DNA from: Bacillota bacterium
GTDB lineage: Bacteria > Bacillota > Clostridia > Christensenellales > UMGS416
Length of the DNA stretch: 64,000 nucleotides
Direction: 5' to 3'
NCBI GenBank assembly: GCA_023421955.1
Contig: JAEZSE010000040.1
Location: 1-64,000, forward strand
Within the stretch, counting starts at the first letter, position 1; every line of letters begins with the position of its first letter. Below are positions 8,542-17,234 of the stretch, piece by piece. The notes below the pieces were generated by a model that was not told where the DNA came from, searched no databases, and saw nothing but the letters and a program-made list of their open reading frames with translations. The position numbers were made by a program, and so were the translations under genes.

Positions 8542-9627
8542 ATGAAGAGATTCCTGGTCGTCCTGTTGGCGCTGACGCTGTCGGTTGCCATGGTCCTCAC
8601 GCTGGCATCCTGCCAGGCCACCTCCGGAGCCCCCAAGAAGGTCAAAGTCGGCATTGCAATGCCCACACAGTCATTGCAGCGCTGGAATCAGGACGGGGCA
8701 AACATGGTCGAGCAGCTGAAAACCGCTGGCTATGAGTCTGTGCTCCAGTATGCCAACAACGACGTGAACACCCAGGTGCAGCAGATTGAAAACATGGTCA
8801 CGCAAGGCTGCAAGATTCTGGTCATCGCCGCAATTGAAGGCTCCTCCCTCACCGATGTGCTGGCCAAGGCCGCCAAGCAAAACGTGAAAGTGATCGCCTA
8901 TGACCGCCTGATCATGCAGACACCCAATGTGGACTATTATGCCACGTTTGACAACTACAAGGTGGGCGCCATCCAGGGCCAGTTTATCATTGACAAGCTG
9001 GATCTCACAAAGGCTGCAGGCCCGTTCAACATCGAGGTCTTCGGCGGCGACCCCGGCGACAACAACGCTACATTCTTCTACAATGGCGCGATGGATCTGC
9101 TCAAGCCCTACATTGAGAGCGGCAAACTGGTTGTGAAGAGCGGCCAGACAGAGTTTTCAAAGGTTGCGATTGCCAACTGGACATCGGCCACTGCCCAGTC
9201 CAGGATGGACAACCTGATCACCGCCAACTACGCCAGCGGCACGAAGCTGGATGCAATCCTCTCCCCCAACGACAGCCTTGCCATCGGCATTGTGGCCTCG
9301 CTTGACAGCAACGGCTACGGCACAGCTGACAAGCCTTACCCGATCCTGACCGGGCAAGACTGCGACGTTGCCAATGTGAAGGCCATCATCGCTGGCAAAC
9401 AGTCCATGTCAATCTTCAAGGACACCCGCACATTGGCGGCTGAAACCGTGAAGATGATCACCGCCATCCAGAACGGACAGACGCCCACCACCAACGACAC
9501 CAAGACCTATAACAACGGCGCCAAGGTCGTTCCCACGTTCCTGTGCACTCCTGTGTTCGCCAACAAGGATAATTACAAAGACATCCTGGTGACCAGCGGT
9601 TACTACAAGGAAGATCAGCTCAAGTAA
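8542..9627 (+). CDS. Multiple sugar-binding lipoprotein, ChvE-like (ABC importer receptor)
   Basis: This 361-residue receptor has a lipoprotein signal (LASC, Cys24) and a type-1 periplasmic-binding domain typical of ChvE: VGIAMPTQSLQRWNQDG, QGCKILVIAAIEG, VKVIAYDRLIM, YYATFDNYKVG, FNIEVFGGDPGDNNA and LSPNDSLAIGIV. It should bind aldoses such as xylose, arabinose, glucose or galactose outside the cell and hand them to the permease encoded two genes on. The ATG has an excellent GGAGG site. It heads the operon with the ATPase and permease and is separated from them by a large hairpin. The divergent sensor operon suggests sugar-induced expression. Confidence 0.92.
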   Translation: MKRFLVVLLALTLSVAMVLTLASCQATSGAPKKVKVGIAMPTQSLQRWNQDGANMVEQLKTAGYESVLQYANNDVNTQVQQIENMVTQGCKILVIAAIEGSSLTDVLAKAAKQNVKVIAYDRLIMQTPNVDYYATFDNYKVGAIQGQFIIDKLDLTKAAGPFNIEVFGGDPGDNNATFFYNGAMDLLKPYIESGKLVVKSGQTEFSKVAIANWTSATAQSRMDNLITANYASGTKLDAILSPNDSLAIGIVASLDSNGYGTADKPYPILTGQDCDVANVKAIIAGKQSMSIFKDTRTLAAETVKMITAIQNGQTPTTNDTKTYNNGAKVVPTFLCTPVFANKDNYKDILVTSGYYKEDQLK

Positions 9628-9644
9628 TCTGAACAGGTAGCGCA

Positions 9645-9692
9645 ATTCGGCCTGCGGCGGTTTGGCGGAAGCCTATCGTACGCAGGCCGAAT
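9645..9692 (+). other. Intercistronic hairpin after the binding-protein gene
   Basis: ATTCGGCCTGCG (9645-9656) and its exact complement (9681-9692) form a 12-bp stem around a 24-base loop, 17 bases after the stop codon. No T-run follows. Such hairpins typically protect the 3' end of the binding-protein mRNA or partly stop transcription, giving more receptor than ATPase and permease. A matching hairpin sits in the second importer operon. Confidence 0.75.
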
Positions 9693-9768
9693 GATATCAG
9701 GATCCTGCGAAAAGCTGCCGCCAGCGCGCGAGATGCGCACAGTTCTTACGCAAATCCATTGGAGGGGG

Positions 9769-11316
9769 ATGACCCATTTGGATGATTTCATGCTGCAAAT
9801 GAAGTCTATCACGAAACTCTTTCCAGGCGTCAAGGCGCTCGATAATGTGACGTTGAGCGTGAAACGGGGTGAGATCCACGCACTGATTGGTGAAAACGGT
9901 GCTGGAAAATCCACATTGATGAATGTATTGAGCGGCGTACACCCATATGGCTCTTATACCGGGGAGATTGTGTATGAGGGAAAACCGATCACCATCCGGC
10001 ATATATCAGAAAGCGAACGGTTGGGCATCACGATCATCCATCAGGAGCTGGCGTTGATTCCCAATCTGACGATAGGAGAAAACATTTATCTCTGCAACGA
10101 GCAGGCAGCGAATGGTGTGATCGACTGGGATGAGACACACATCAAGGCAACGGCGCTGCTGCAAAAGGTGGGGTTGAATGAAAACACCCACACACTGGTG
10201 CGCGACATCAGCGTGGGCAAGCAGCAGCTGGTGGAGATTGCCAAAGCACTTTCCAGAGATGTGAAGCTGCTGATCCTGGATGAGCCCACGGCGTCGTTGA
10301 ATGAGGCTGAGTCCAACAATCTTCTGAACCTGATGCTGGACCTCAAGAAGGAAGGCATCACGAGTATCCTGATTTCACACAAGCTCAAAGAGGTCACCAA
10401 GGTGGCTGATACGATCACAGTCATCCGTGATGGCGCCGTGATCATGACGCTGGATAAAAACTCCGGTGATATCACCGAAGACAACATTATCCGCGGCATG
10501 GTAGGCAGAAAATTGGTGGATCGCTACCCCAAGAGGACACCGAGCATCGGCGAAGTGGCATACGAAGTGAAAAACTGGATCGTATATGACCCGCTGATTA
10601 CGGACAAACAGGTCATCCGCAACATCAGTTTTGAGGTCAGAAAAGGCGAAATCCTTGGCTTCGCTGGCCTCATGGGTGCCGGGCGTACTGAACTCATGAT
10701 GAGCATCTTCGGCAAATCCTACGGCAAGCACATCTCCGGCCACGTTTATAAGGACGGCAAGGAGATCATGGTGAACACCGTGCGCCGCGCAGTGCAGCAT
10801 GGCATCTCCTACGCCACAGAAGACCGCAAAAGCAGCGGGTTGATCCTGCAGGCAGATGTGAGAGAAAACATCACGTTGGCCGGGCTTGACCGGGTGGCGA
10901 AGAGTAGTGTGGTGAACAATGACCTGGAGATTCAGGTGGCGAAAGAGTATTGCCAGAAGCTGAATGTCAAGACACCAAGCATCTTTCAGAAATGCATGAA
11001 CTTATCCGGCGGCAACCAGCAGAAGGTTGTGTTGAGCAAATGGATCTTCACCGAGCCGGACCTTTTAATCCTGGACGAGCCCACGCGCGGCATTGATGTG
11101 GGCGCCAAGTATGAAATTTATACAATCATGAACCAGCTGGTGGCAGAAGGCAAGTCCGTGATCTTCATTTCCTCGGAAATGCCCGAGCTTTTGGGCATGT
11201 GCGACAGAGTTTATGTGATGAACGAGGGCAGTATTGCCGGAGAGCTCACCGGTGCAGAAATCACGCAGGAAGCTATCATGAAATGCATCATGCAGAGCAA
11301 CAGGGAGGCCGTGTAA
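9769..11316 (+). CDS. Sugar ABC transporter ATP-binding protein, GguA/XylG/MglA type
   Basis: This roughly 515-residue protein has two fused ABC ATPase domains, as is usual for the CUT2 sugar family. Domain 1 has Walker A GENGAGKST, the signature-like SVGKQQLVEIAKAL and Walker B LLILDEPTASLNE. Domain 2 has the usual degenerate Walker A (GLMGAGRTEL), an intact signature LSGGNQQKV and LLILDEPTRGIDVGAK. It powers uptake through the permease encoded next, whose ATG overlaps its stop by one base (TAATG). The start is uncertain: the ATG at 9769 is only 3 bases from GGAGG, while a TTG at 9778 has better spacing and an ATG at 9790 is also in frame. Confidence 0.93.
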   Translation: MTHLDDFMLQMKSITKLFPGVKALDNVTLSVKRGEIHALIGENGAGKSTLMNVLSGVHPYGSYTGEIVYEGKPITIRHISESERLGITIIHQELALIPNLTIGENIYLCNEQAANGVIDWDETHIKATALLQKVGLNENTHTLVRDISVGKQQLVEIAKALSRDVKLLILDEPTASLNEAESNNLLNLMLDLKKEGITSILISHKLKEVTKVADTITVIRDGAVIMTLDKNSGDITEDNIIRGMVGRKLVDRYPKRTPSIGEVAYEVKNWIVYDPLITDKQVIRNISFEVRKGEILGFAGLMGAGRTELMMSIFGKSYGKHISGHVYKDGKEIMVNTVRRAVQHGISYATEDRKSSGLILQADVRENITLAGLDRVAKSSVVNNDLEIQVAKEYCQKLNVKTPSIFQKCMNLSGGNQQKVVLSKWIFTEPDLLILDEPTRGIDVGAKYEIYTIMNQLVAEGKSVIFISSEMPELLGMCDRVYVMNEGSIAGELTGAEITQEAIMKCIMQSNREAV

Positions 11317-12608
11317 TGGATACCCTTATCAAACTGATCAAAAACAACATCCGGCAATACACCATGCTGATCGCGCTGGTCCTCGCGATGATCCTGTTCG
11401 GGTTTCTGACAGGCGGCACATTGTTGGTTCCGCAAAACATCTCCAACCTGATCCTGCAAAATGCCTATGTATTCATTCTGGGCATTGGCATGATGATCCT
11501 GCTGATCAACGGAGGCAACATCGATCTGTCAGCCGGATCTGTGGTGGCCTTCATCGGCGCAGTGGTCGGAATCCTGCTGATCAACTTGCATTGGCCGATG
11601 TGGCTTGGCATTCTGGTAGCGCTGGTAATCGGCGCAATCATCGGCGCTTGGCAAGGTTACTGGATCGCTTATATCCGGGTGCCTGGGTTCATCGTCACGC
11701 TGGCTGGTATGCTGCTCTTCCGCGGGCTTACGCTCACCATCACCAAGGGGGGAACTATCGCACCGTTTAGCGAGTCTTTCACGAAAATCGCCATGGGTTT
11801 CGTGCCGGACTATATTGGCAATGCCCCAGTGATGAAACCGGAGGAGTTCACGAGCCTGGCCTACCGCATCACACATCCGGAAACCTACAACTATACGGCG
11901 ATTGCGCTGGGCGTTCTGATCGTGGCTGCTTATATTTATTTGCAAATCAAAAGCAGAAAAAACAAGCAGAAATTCATGCTAGAGACTACGCCCCAGCCGC
12001 TATTTGTCGCACAGTTGGCAGTGATGTCTGTGGCAATTATGGCCTTCTTCCTCTGGCTTGGTCTTTATGATGGGCTGCCAATCATCTTCATTATCATGGG
12101 CCTGCTTGTGTTGGGATATCAGTTCTACCTGACAAAGACCGTGCCCGGCAGGCACATCTATGCGATGGGTGGCAACGAAAAAGCCGCGAAACTTTCGGGT
12201 GTCAATACCAACAAGGTGTTATTCCTCAGCTATGTGAATATGGGTGTGCTTTCCGCAGTGGCAGCAATCGCTACAGCCTCCCGCCTGGTCGCCGCATCAC
12301 CCATTGCCGGCCAGAACTACGAGTTTGATGCGATCACCGCATGCTTTGTAGGTGGTGCCTCGATGTATGGCGGCGCCGGCACAGCCGTAGGCGCAATCAT
12401 CGGCGCATTATTCATGGGTGTGCTAAACAACGGCATGTCCATCCTGGGCTATAACACTGACGTGCAAAGCATACTGAAGGGGTTCGTGCTGTTATTGGCG
12501 GTTGCAGTAGATATCTTCTCCAAGTCCAGATCACAGTCCGTAGGCTTGCCGTTAGGCATGAAAAGGCTGAAGCTGCCGAATATCAGCAGTTTAGCAGACA
12601 AAAAATAG
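11316..12608 (+). CDS. Sugar ABC transporter permease, GguB/XylH type
   Basis: This 430-residue protein has about ten membrane segments and the BPD_transp_2 pattern (GIGMMILLINGGNIDLSAGSVVAF, VPGFIVTLAGMLLFRG, GRHIYAMGGNEKAAKLSGV, TACFVGGASMYGGAGTAVGAIIGAL). It forms the channel of the ChvE-GguA importer. A longer middle loop (about residues 195-230) is typical of the GguB/XylH branch and sets it apart from shorter RbsC-type permeases. Translation is coupled to the ATPase by a TAATG overlap. It is the last gene of the operon, with a strong terminator 34 bases downstream. Confidence 0.93.
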   Translation: MDTLIKLIKNNIRQYTMLIALVLAMILFGFLTGGTLLVPQNISNLILQNAYVFILGIGMMILLINGGNIDLSAGSVVAFIGAVVGILLINLHWPMWLGILVALVIGAIIGAWQGYWIAYIRVPGFIVTLAGMLLFRGLTLTITKGGTIAPFSESFTKIAMGFVPDYIGNAPVMKPEEFTSLAYRITHPETYNYTAIALGVLIVAAYIYLQIKSRKNKQKFMLETTPQPLFVAQLAVMSVAIMAFFLWLGLYDGLPIIFIIMGLLVLGYQFYLTKTVPGRHIYAMGGNEKAAKLSGVNTNKVLFLSYVNMGVLSAVAAIATASRLVAASPIAGQNYEFDAITACFVGGASMYGGAGTAVGAIIGALFMGVLNNGMSILGYNTDVQSILKGFVLLLAVAVDIFSKSRSQSVGLPLGMKRLKLPNISSLADKK

Positions 12609-12641
12609 TAAACAAATTCTCCATATGGGATCAATTGCAGA

Positions 12642-12672
12642 AGTGAGGCCCGAGTTCAGGCCTCACTTTTCT
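12642..12672 (+). terminator. Rho-independent terminator of the ChvE-like importer operon
   Basis: AGTGAGGCC (12642-12650) pairs with GGCCTCACT (12659-12667) and is followed by TTTTC. It closes the plus-strand operon before the convergent glycosidase-like gene. The rest of the gap up to 12868 shows no convincing gene. Confidence 0.88.
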
Positions 12673-12868
12673 CACATATGAACATATCTCCCATCGAAAC
12701 AAACGTCACCGCAGGTCGTTGCCCACGATGGGCCGCAGCCACTCCACCACCCAGCACATACTTGCCACTTCATCCATCTTCAACGGGGTCCCATTCACCA
12801 GGGCAAGCATCCGCATCGCATTAGCGGAAGTCCGGACGGAGAATTCTCAATCCGGGCTTCTTCACAAT

Positions 12869-14839
12869 TCACAATACCCTGCCCAGCCTGTCGCCGCCGG
12901 GGAGCGTGCGGATCATGTTTTCCATGCGGAAGCATGCCATCCAGCCCGGCATCCACGCAAAGCCCGAATCCTCATATGGCCGCCCCATACCGTAGGCTTC
13001 ATCCTGGCCGCCACGCGGGATTGGGATGCCGCCCACCACGAGCGTACCATCGGAAACGCCTTCCGCGGCGTGCAACCAGGCAGCATGGGCACGTTCAGCC
13101 CACTCCGGCTCGCCGGTGAGCACTGACAGATCGTGCAACTCATGCAGATAAGGCAGCGCATATGGGTCAATGCCGATGCCGTAACCGTTGATGGAAACGC
13201 TGGTTCCGCCGTAGGAATCATAACCGATTTTTCCCAAATTACTGTCTGGCACTAACGGATGGGTATGCTGCCATTGCCAAGTTGATAAATAATGGGCGCC
13301 GTTTCTGGCGCACTCAATATACTTCTCATCGCCCGTGAGCTCATACAGCGCCAATGCCACCCGAAGCATTGGGATGCCCGACTCCTTGTCGATGGAGAAC
13401 TTATCTTGCGCACCGCCGTAGGAATAGGCGTTCTTCATGAAGTCCTCATAGTAATAACGATAGCACCGCACCGCGCCGTCCAAATACTCGGGCTTATGCG
13501 TTCTCTTCGCAGCCTCGCAGAGCGGAAGTGCCAGGAATGCGCCGGTGCTGCCGTTTTCTGCAGCGGGGGTCAGGTCATCCTCATACCAGGTCTTTGCGAG
13601 CTTGCCATCGGCGCGCATACTCCGCAAAGTAAAATCACACAAACCAATGGCTGCATTGTAATATTCCGATTTCGGCTTACCAAGCGCCTGAGCATAATCG
13701 AATGCGCGGAAATAACCGAGCACCCCGGCAGAAAGATTGCAGGCATCCACCACCCTCCGCCCATTGCAGGGGAATTGTTGGCCCATGATGTGGGTGGGGA
13801 GCATGCCGTTGGGCAAGGCGCACTTCAGCCAGCTGTCCAGCGCCTTGAACCCCATGTCTTCCGCCTCACGATCTCCGGTGCGGATTGCTTCATAGAGCAT
13901 GTTCGCACCAAGGGCGATCCCCTGCCCTGTCCAGCCCATCTCATAACGGTAATAGGGGCGGTGAATCCATTGGCCGTCAATAAACACCTTTCCCAGCGTG
14001 AAACCCCAGAAGCCGTTTTCTCCCTCACAGAACATGGACTTGGTAAACTCCACAGCCAGGTTCCAAAGCTCCTCATTGGAAAACTTCGGCGCACGATATC
14101 CCTTGTTCACACGCCAGGAGAAGGACATAAGCTTGTGCCAGGCTGACTTAGGCTCATCTGCCGGGGCCAACACCAGCATCACGGCAAAGTGCCTTCGGGG
14201 TTCCATGGTGAGACTGTAGGGGCCAACCATGGCAGGTGGCGCAAACATCGCGGATACATCCTCATCCCGATAAGCCGGCGGGCGATAATTGGATCTGCTT
14301 CGCCGCTGCTCCGGCACACGGGGGCCCTCCGATACAGGCCAATAGTAGGTATGGATCGTATTGTCAGAGCCTGGAGTGATCGAAACAGATGCATCCCGCT
14401 GATCCGGCGGCAGAAAGGTGCCCACGGATAAGCCGCCACCCTCAGTATACAGAGCCCCGGCCACTGCCATGCGCCACCATGCCAGCTTCCGCACCTCACC
14501 CGTAACAGGATCCACACACCCAACCGGATAACTTGGCTCTTCCTCCGCCTTCTGGCCCTCCTTGTCCCACACATCAGTGGACATACCGGTGATTTCATGG
14601 TTAAAATTTTGGTTGTACATGCGCGCGGGAATCATCTGGTATTCCATGGCATAGGCGGAGGAAAATGCCATTTCCATTTGCGTAACCGGCTCGTCTGCCA
14701 CACGCTCCCAGCGATATGCACCCTCCTCCTCACGAGTGAAGCGGTCTGTGCAGCCAGGAACAGACAGTGCGCATCCCACATAGCGGCCATCCAGAGTAAA
14801 CTCAACACCTCTTTGGCTTTGTCGAATGGTTATAGCCAT
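12869..14839 (-). CDS. Six-hairpin glycosidase-like protein of unknown specificity
   Basis: This 656-residue protein has a beta-rich N-terminal part (about 1-240) and a long alpha-helical C-terminal part with repeated aromatic/Gly motifs of the alpha/alpha toroid type (YYRYEMGWTGQGIALGANMLYEA, GVLGYFRAFDYAQALG, ENGSTGAFLALPLCEAAK, LRVALALYELTGDEKYIECARNG). No signal peptide is seen, so it acts in the cytoplasm, probably on imported oligosaccharides. The ATG at 14839 follows AAAGGAG. It lies downstream of the YtfQ-type importer but behind a terminator and has its own promoter. I do not recognise the exact family; an unsaturated-glucuronyl or beta-arabinofuranosidase-like hydrolase, or an epimerase, are options. 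Confidence 0.8.
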   Translation of the reverse strand: MAITIRQSQRGVEFTLDGRYVGCALSVPGCTDRFTREEEGAYRWERVADEPVTQMEMAFSSAYAMEYQMIPARMYNQNFNHEITGMSTDVWDKEGQKAEEEPSYPVGCVDPVTGEVRKLAWWRMAVAGALYTEGGGLSVGTFLPPDQRDASVSITPGSDNTIHTYYWPVSEGPRVPEQRRSRSNYRPPAYRDEDVSAMFAPPAMVGPYSLTMEPRRHFAVMLVLAPADEPKSAWHKLMSFSWRVNKGYRAPKFSNEELWNLAVEFTKSMFCEGENGFWGFTLGKVFIDGQWIHRPYYRYEMGWTGQGIALGANMLYEAIRTGDREAEDMGFKALDSWLKCALPNGMLPTHIMGQQFPCNGRRVVDACNLSAGVLGYFRAFDYAQALGKPKSEYYNAAIGLCDFTLRSMRADGKLAKTWYEDDLTPAAENGSTGAFLALPLCEAAKRTHKPEYLDGAVRCYRYYYEDFMKNAYSYGGAQDKFSIDKESGIPMLRVALALYELTGDEKYIECARNGAHYLSTWQWQHTHPLVPDSNLGKIGYDSYGGTSVSINGYGIGIDPYALPYLHELHDLSVLTGEPEWAERAHAAWLHAAEGVSDGTLVVGGIPIPRGGQDEAYGMGRPYEDSGFAWMPGWMACFRMENMIRTLPGGDRLGRVL

Positions 14840-14891
14840 GCAAACTCTCCTTTACATAGGGTAAATTGGTGTTATAAAGAGATTAGTTCTT

Positions 14892-14919
14892 ATTATATGT
14901 GCGCCCATCAGGAAGTCAA
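14892..14919 (-). promoter_or_regulatory. Sigma-A promoter of the glycosidase-like gene
   Basis: On the minus strand, TTGACT (14919-14914), a 16-base spacer and a perfect TATAAT (14897-14892) give a start near 14885, about 45 bases before the ATG at 14839. It shows that the gene is transcribed separately from the upstream importer operon. Confidence 0.75.
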
Positions 14920-14944
14920 ACAAATAACATAATCCATTAACAGA

Positions 14945-14971
14945 AAACCGGGCGGAACAACATTCCGCCCG
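14945..14971 (-). terminator. Rho-independent terminator of the YtfQ-like importer operon
   Basis: CGGGCGGAA and TTCCGCCCG (14949-14957 and 14963-14971) form a perfect 9-bp stem. On the minus strand it is followed by GTTTTCTG. It lies about 70 bases after the stop of the last permease gene. Confidence 0.88.
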
Positions 14972-15037
14972 ACTGTATAATCTATCGTTTCTTGCCATCA
15001 TATGGTTCGCAATAGCTACAGACGACTCACTTGGATA

Positions 15038-16150
15038 TCAAGTTTGCTGAATGCTTCTCCCTTTGAACTTTAGCCACTCCGGCAGCAGCAACTTGAAACC
15101 GCTCTTGCTTCGAAGCGCAAGCACGACGCTCTGGAGCAATATAAAGAAGGTCAGCATTAGCCCCGTGGTAATGCTCTGCCACCATGGCTCTCGAAGGCCG
15201 GAAGCACGCACAATGTTGTTGATTGTCATCAAAGTGAGCACCCCGAATAATGTACCGATTACGTTGCCAACGCCTCCGGTTAATAATGTTCCGCCGATGA
15301 TGGCAGATGCTATGGCTTGCATTTCCGCTGCGGTGGCGCTGGTAGGATCCCCTGCTCCAGTATGGAGCAGATAGACATAACCGCCGATACCCGATAACAG
15401 CCCGCACAGCAAATAGGAATAGAATTTGGTGCGCTTTACATTGATGCCAAGCATCAGTGCGCTGAGCCTGTTGCCACCCACCGCATAAAGGTTCCGCCCG
15501 AATCTGGTCCATTTCAACAGCACCAGTATGGCGATCACCACTACGATGGCTACGATGACACCTGGCTCAATCGTGGTGGGGATGAAATTGCCGGACTTAC
15601 CATAGTAGCCAATACTGTTCAGCACAATGCGGAAATCCTTCAAGGCGACAAAGCCTTCATGCGCTGCGGTGCGCGGCCCGTTGAAAATGACCGTGATCAT
15701 GCCTCGCGCAAAGAACATACCTGCCAAAGTAACAATGAAAGGCTGTATTTCCAGATAGGAGATCAGCATTCCTTGAATCAACCCGAACGCCAGCCCAATC
15801 CCCAAAGCCAGGCACAGCGAACCCAGCACGCTGCCGCCATGGTCATCCAGATACACAATGCAGGCCATGGTCACCAGGGCGGTTACGCCTCCCACCGAAA
15901 TGTCAATACCACCCGCTACCATCACAACGGTCAGCCCACAGGAAATTACAATCAAAAAAGCATTGTTGTTGAAAATATCAACAAACTGCTGCGGATTCCC
16001 GAAACCACCACCCCATACAATCCAGGCAAGCGCATACATGCCCACAAAGGTGCCTATCGTGATGAGCAGGAGCAACATGGTGTTGGAAATAGGCTCCAAG
16101 CGTTTTTTCCCCGGCTCCCCGGAGTTAAATTTCCCAATGCTCGTCGTCAT
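15038..16150 (-). CDS. Sugar ABC transporter permease, YjfF-like
   Basis: This 370-residue multi-pass permease of the BPD_transp_2 family has motifs VVMVAGGIDISVGGVTAL, IQPFIVTLAGMFFARGM, GRNLYAVGGNRLSALMLGI and ASAIIGGTLLTGGVGNVIGTLFG. With the preceding permease it forms a heterodimeric channel, as in the E. coli galactofuranose importer YtfQRT-YjfF. It starts at an ATG 1 base after the stop of that permease gene. It ends the operon and is followed by a strong terminator. Confidence 0.9.
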   Translation of the reverse strand: MTTSIGKFNSGEPGKKRLEPISNTMLLLLITIGTFVGMYALAWIVWGGGFGNPQQFVDIFNNNAFLIVISCGLTVVMVAGGIDISVGGVTALVTMACIVYLDDHGGSVLGSLCLALGIGLAFGLIQGMLISYLEIQPFIVTLAGMFFARGMITVIFNGPRTAAHEGFVALKDFRIVLNSIGYYGKSGNFIPTTIEPGVIVAIVVVIAILVLLKWTRFGRNLYAVGGNRLSALMLGINVKRTKFYSYLLCGLLSGIGGYVYLLHTGAGDPTSATAAEMQAIASAIIGGTLLTGGVGNVIGTLFGVLTLMTINNIVRASGLREPWWQSITTGLMLTFFILLQSVVLALRSKSGFKLLLPEWLKFKGRSIQQT

Positions 16151-16151
16151 A

Positions 16152-17234
16152 TCATTGATTCTCCATTACATTCGTCGATTTCTTAAGCTGCCTGTTTTTC
16201 AATGACTTAAGCAACTTGAGGGCATATTCCTTCACCATTGGAGAACTGATCACGATGATGACAATAATGACAATTGCCATACAGACCTTCAGTGCCCTTG
16301 GATCTACCTTTACGGCATAAAGCGTGGTCGTCAGCATTTGAATCACGAAAGCCCCAATCACAGACCCAGTCAAGCTGAATTTCCCTCCACCCAGCACATT
16401 GCCCCCAATGGCAACCGCAAGAATGGCGTACATTTCGATATCCAGAAGAAGCTTTTCATGGCTGATAAGCCCAATTTTGCACACACCAATCACACCAGCA
16501 ATGGCAGCGCATACGCCAAGAATCATAAAGGACAAAAGTTTCATCCATGCAGCGTTGATACCATTGAGGCGGGCGGATTTTTCGTTGACTCCAACCGCTT
16601 GTGTATATAGCCTGAGATTCGTAAAACTCAAGACAAGTGCGACCAGTAACCCGAATATAGCCACGATGAGTATTGGCGTGGGGACGGGGATGCCCGGAAT
16701 CAACTTTCCGATATAATCGATCAGCGGGCCGCCAATCACTGGCGTTGCTCCGCCGTTGATCCAATACGCGATAGATCGCCCGGTCGTAAAAAGTATCAAT
16801 GTCGCAATCATTGGCTGGATCTTGAACACGGCAACCAATGTGCCGTTGAATGCGCTGCAAATCAGGGCAGCAGCACAGCTTGCAAAGAAAGCAAGCAGCA
16901 TATTCGGTACTGTGATCTGCTTCCCTAGCACACTGACAAACACGCTGCCTGCGATTGCAGCCACAGCGCCAACGCTGATGTCCTGCCCTCTCGAAGATGC
17001 CGTTACCAGCGTCATGCCGATTGCCAGAATCGCAAGCTCGGATGCGCCGTTTAAGATATCGATCACGTTTCCAGCAAGAACCCTATTCCCATCATTGTTA
17101 AACTTCATACTTATAGAGAAGAAATTGACATGATTAACCAAATTAAACCAAACAAAATCAAAAACGACCAGAAGCAGTAGCGCAGACAACGGGAGAATCA
17201 AAGGCCGAAAGAATCTCATGAAAGCCTTAGCCAT
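16152..17234 (-). CDS. Sugar ABC transporter permease, YtfT-like
   Basis: This 360-residue permease has about nine or ten membrane segments and CUT2 family motifs (GMTLVTASSRGQDISVGAVAAIAG, IQPMIATLILFTTGRSIAYWINGG, YTQAVGVNEKSARLNGI, AVAIGGNVLGGGKFSLTGSVIGAFV). SRGQDISVG in place of the usual NGGIDLSVG is characteristic of the YtfT branch. The ATG follows GGGAGG and overlaps the ATPase stop by 8 bases. It pairs with the YjfF-like permease encoded next. Confidence 0.9.
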   Translation of the reverse strand: MAKAFMRFFRPLILPLSALLLLVVFDFVWFNLVNHVNFFSISMKFNNDGNRVLAGNVIDILNGASELAILAIGMTLVTASSRGQDISVGAVAAIAGSVFVSVLGKQITVPNMLLAFFASCAAALICSAFNGTLVAVFKIQPMIATLILFTTGRSIAYWINGGATPVIGGPLIDYIGKLIPGIPVPTPILIVAIFGLLVALVLSFTNLRLYTQAVGVNEKSARLNGINAAWMKLLSFMILGVCAAIAGVIGVCKIGLISHEKLLLDIEMYAILAVAIGGNVLGGGKFSLTGSVIGAFVIQMLTTTLYAVKVDPRALKVCMAIVIIVIIVISSPMVKEYALKLLKSLKNRQLKKSTNVMENQ

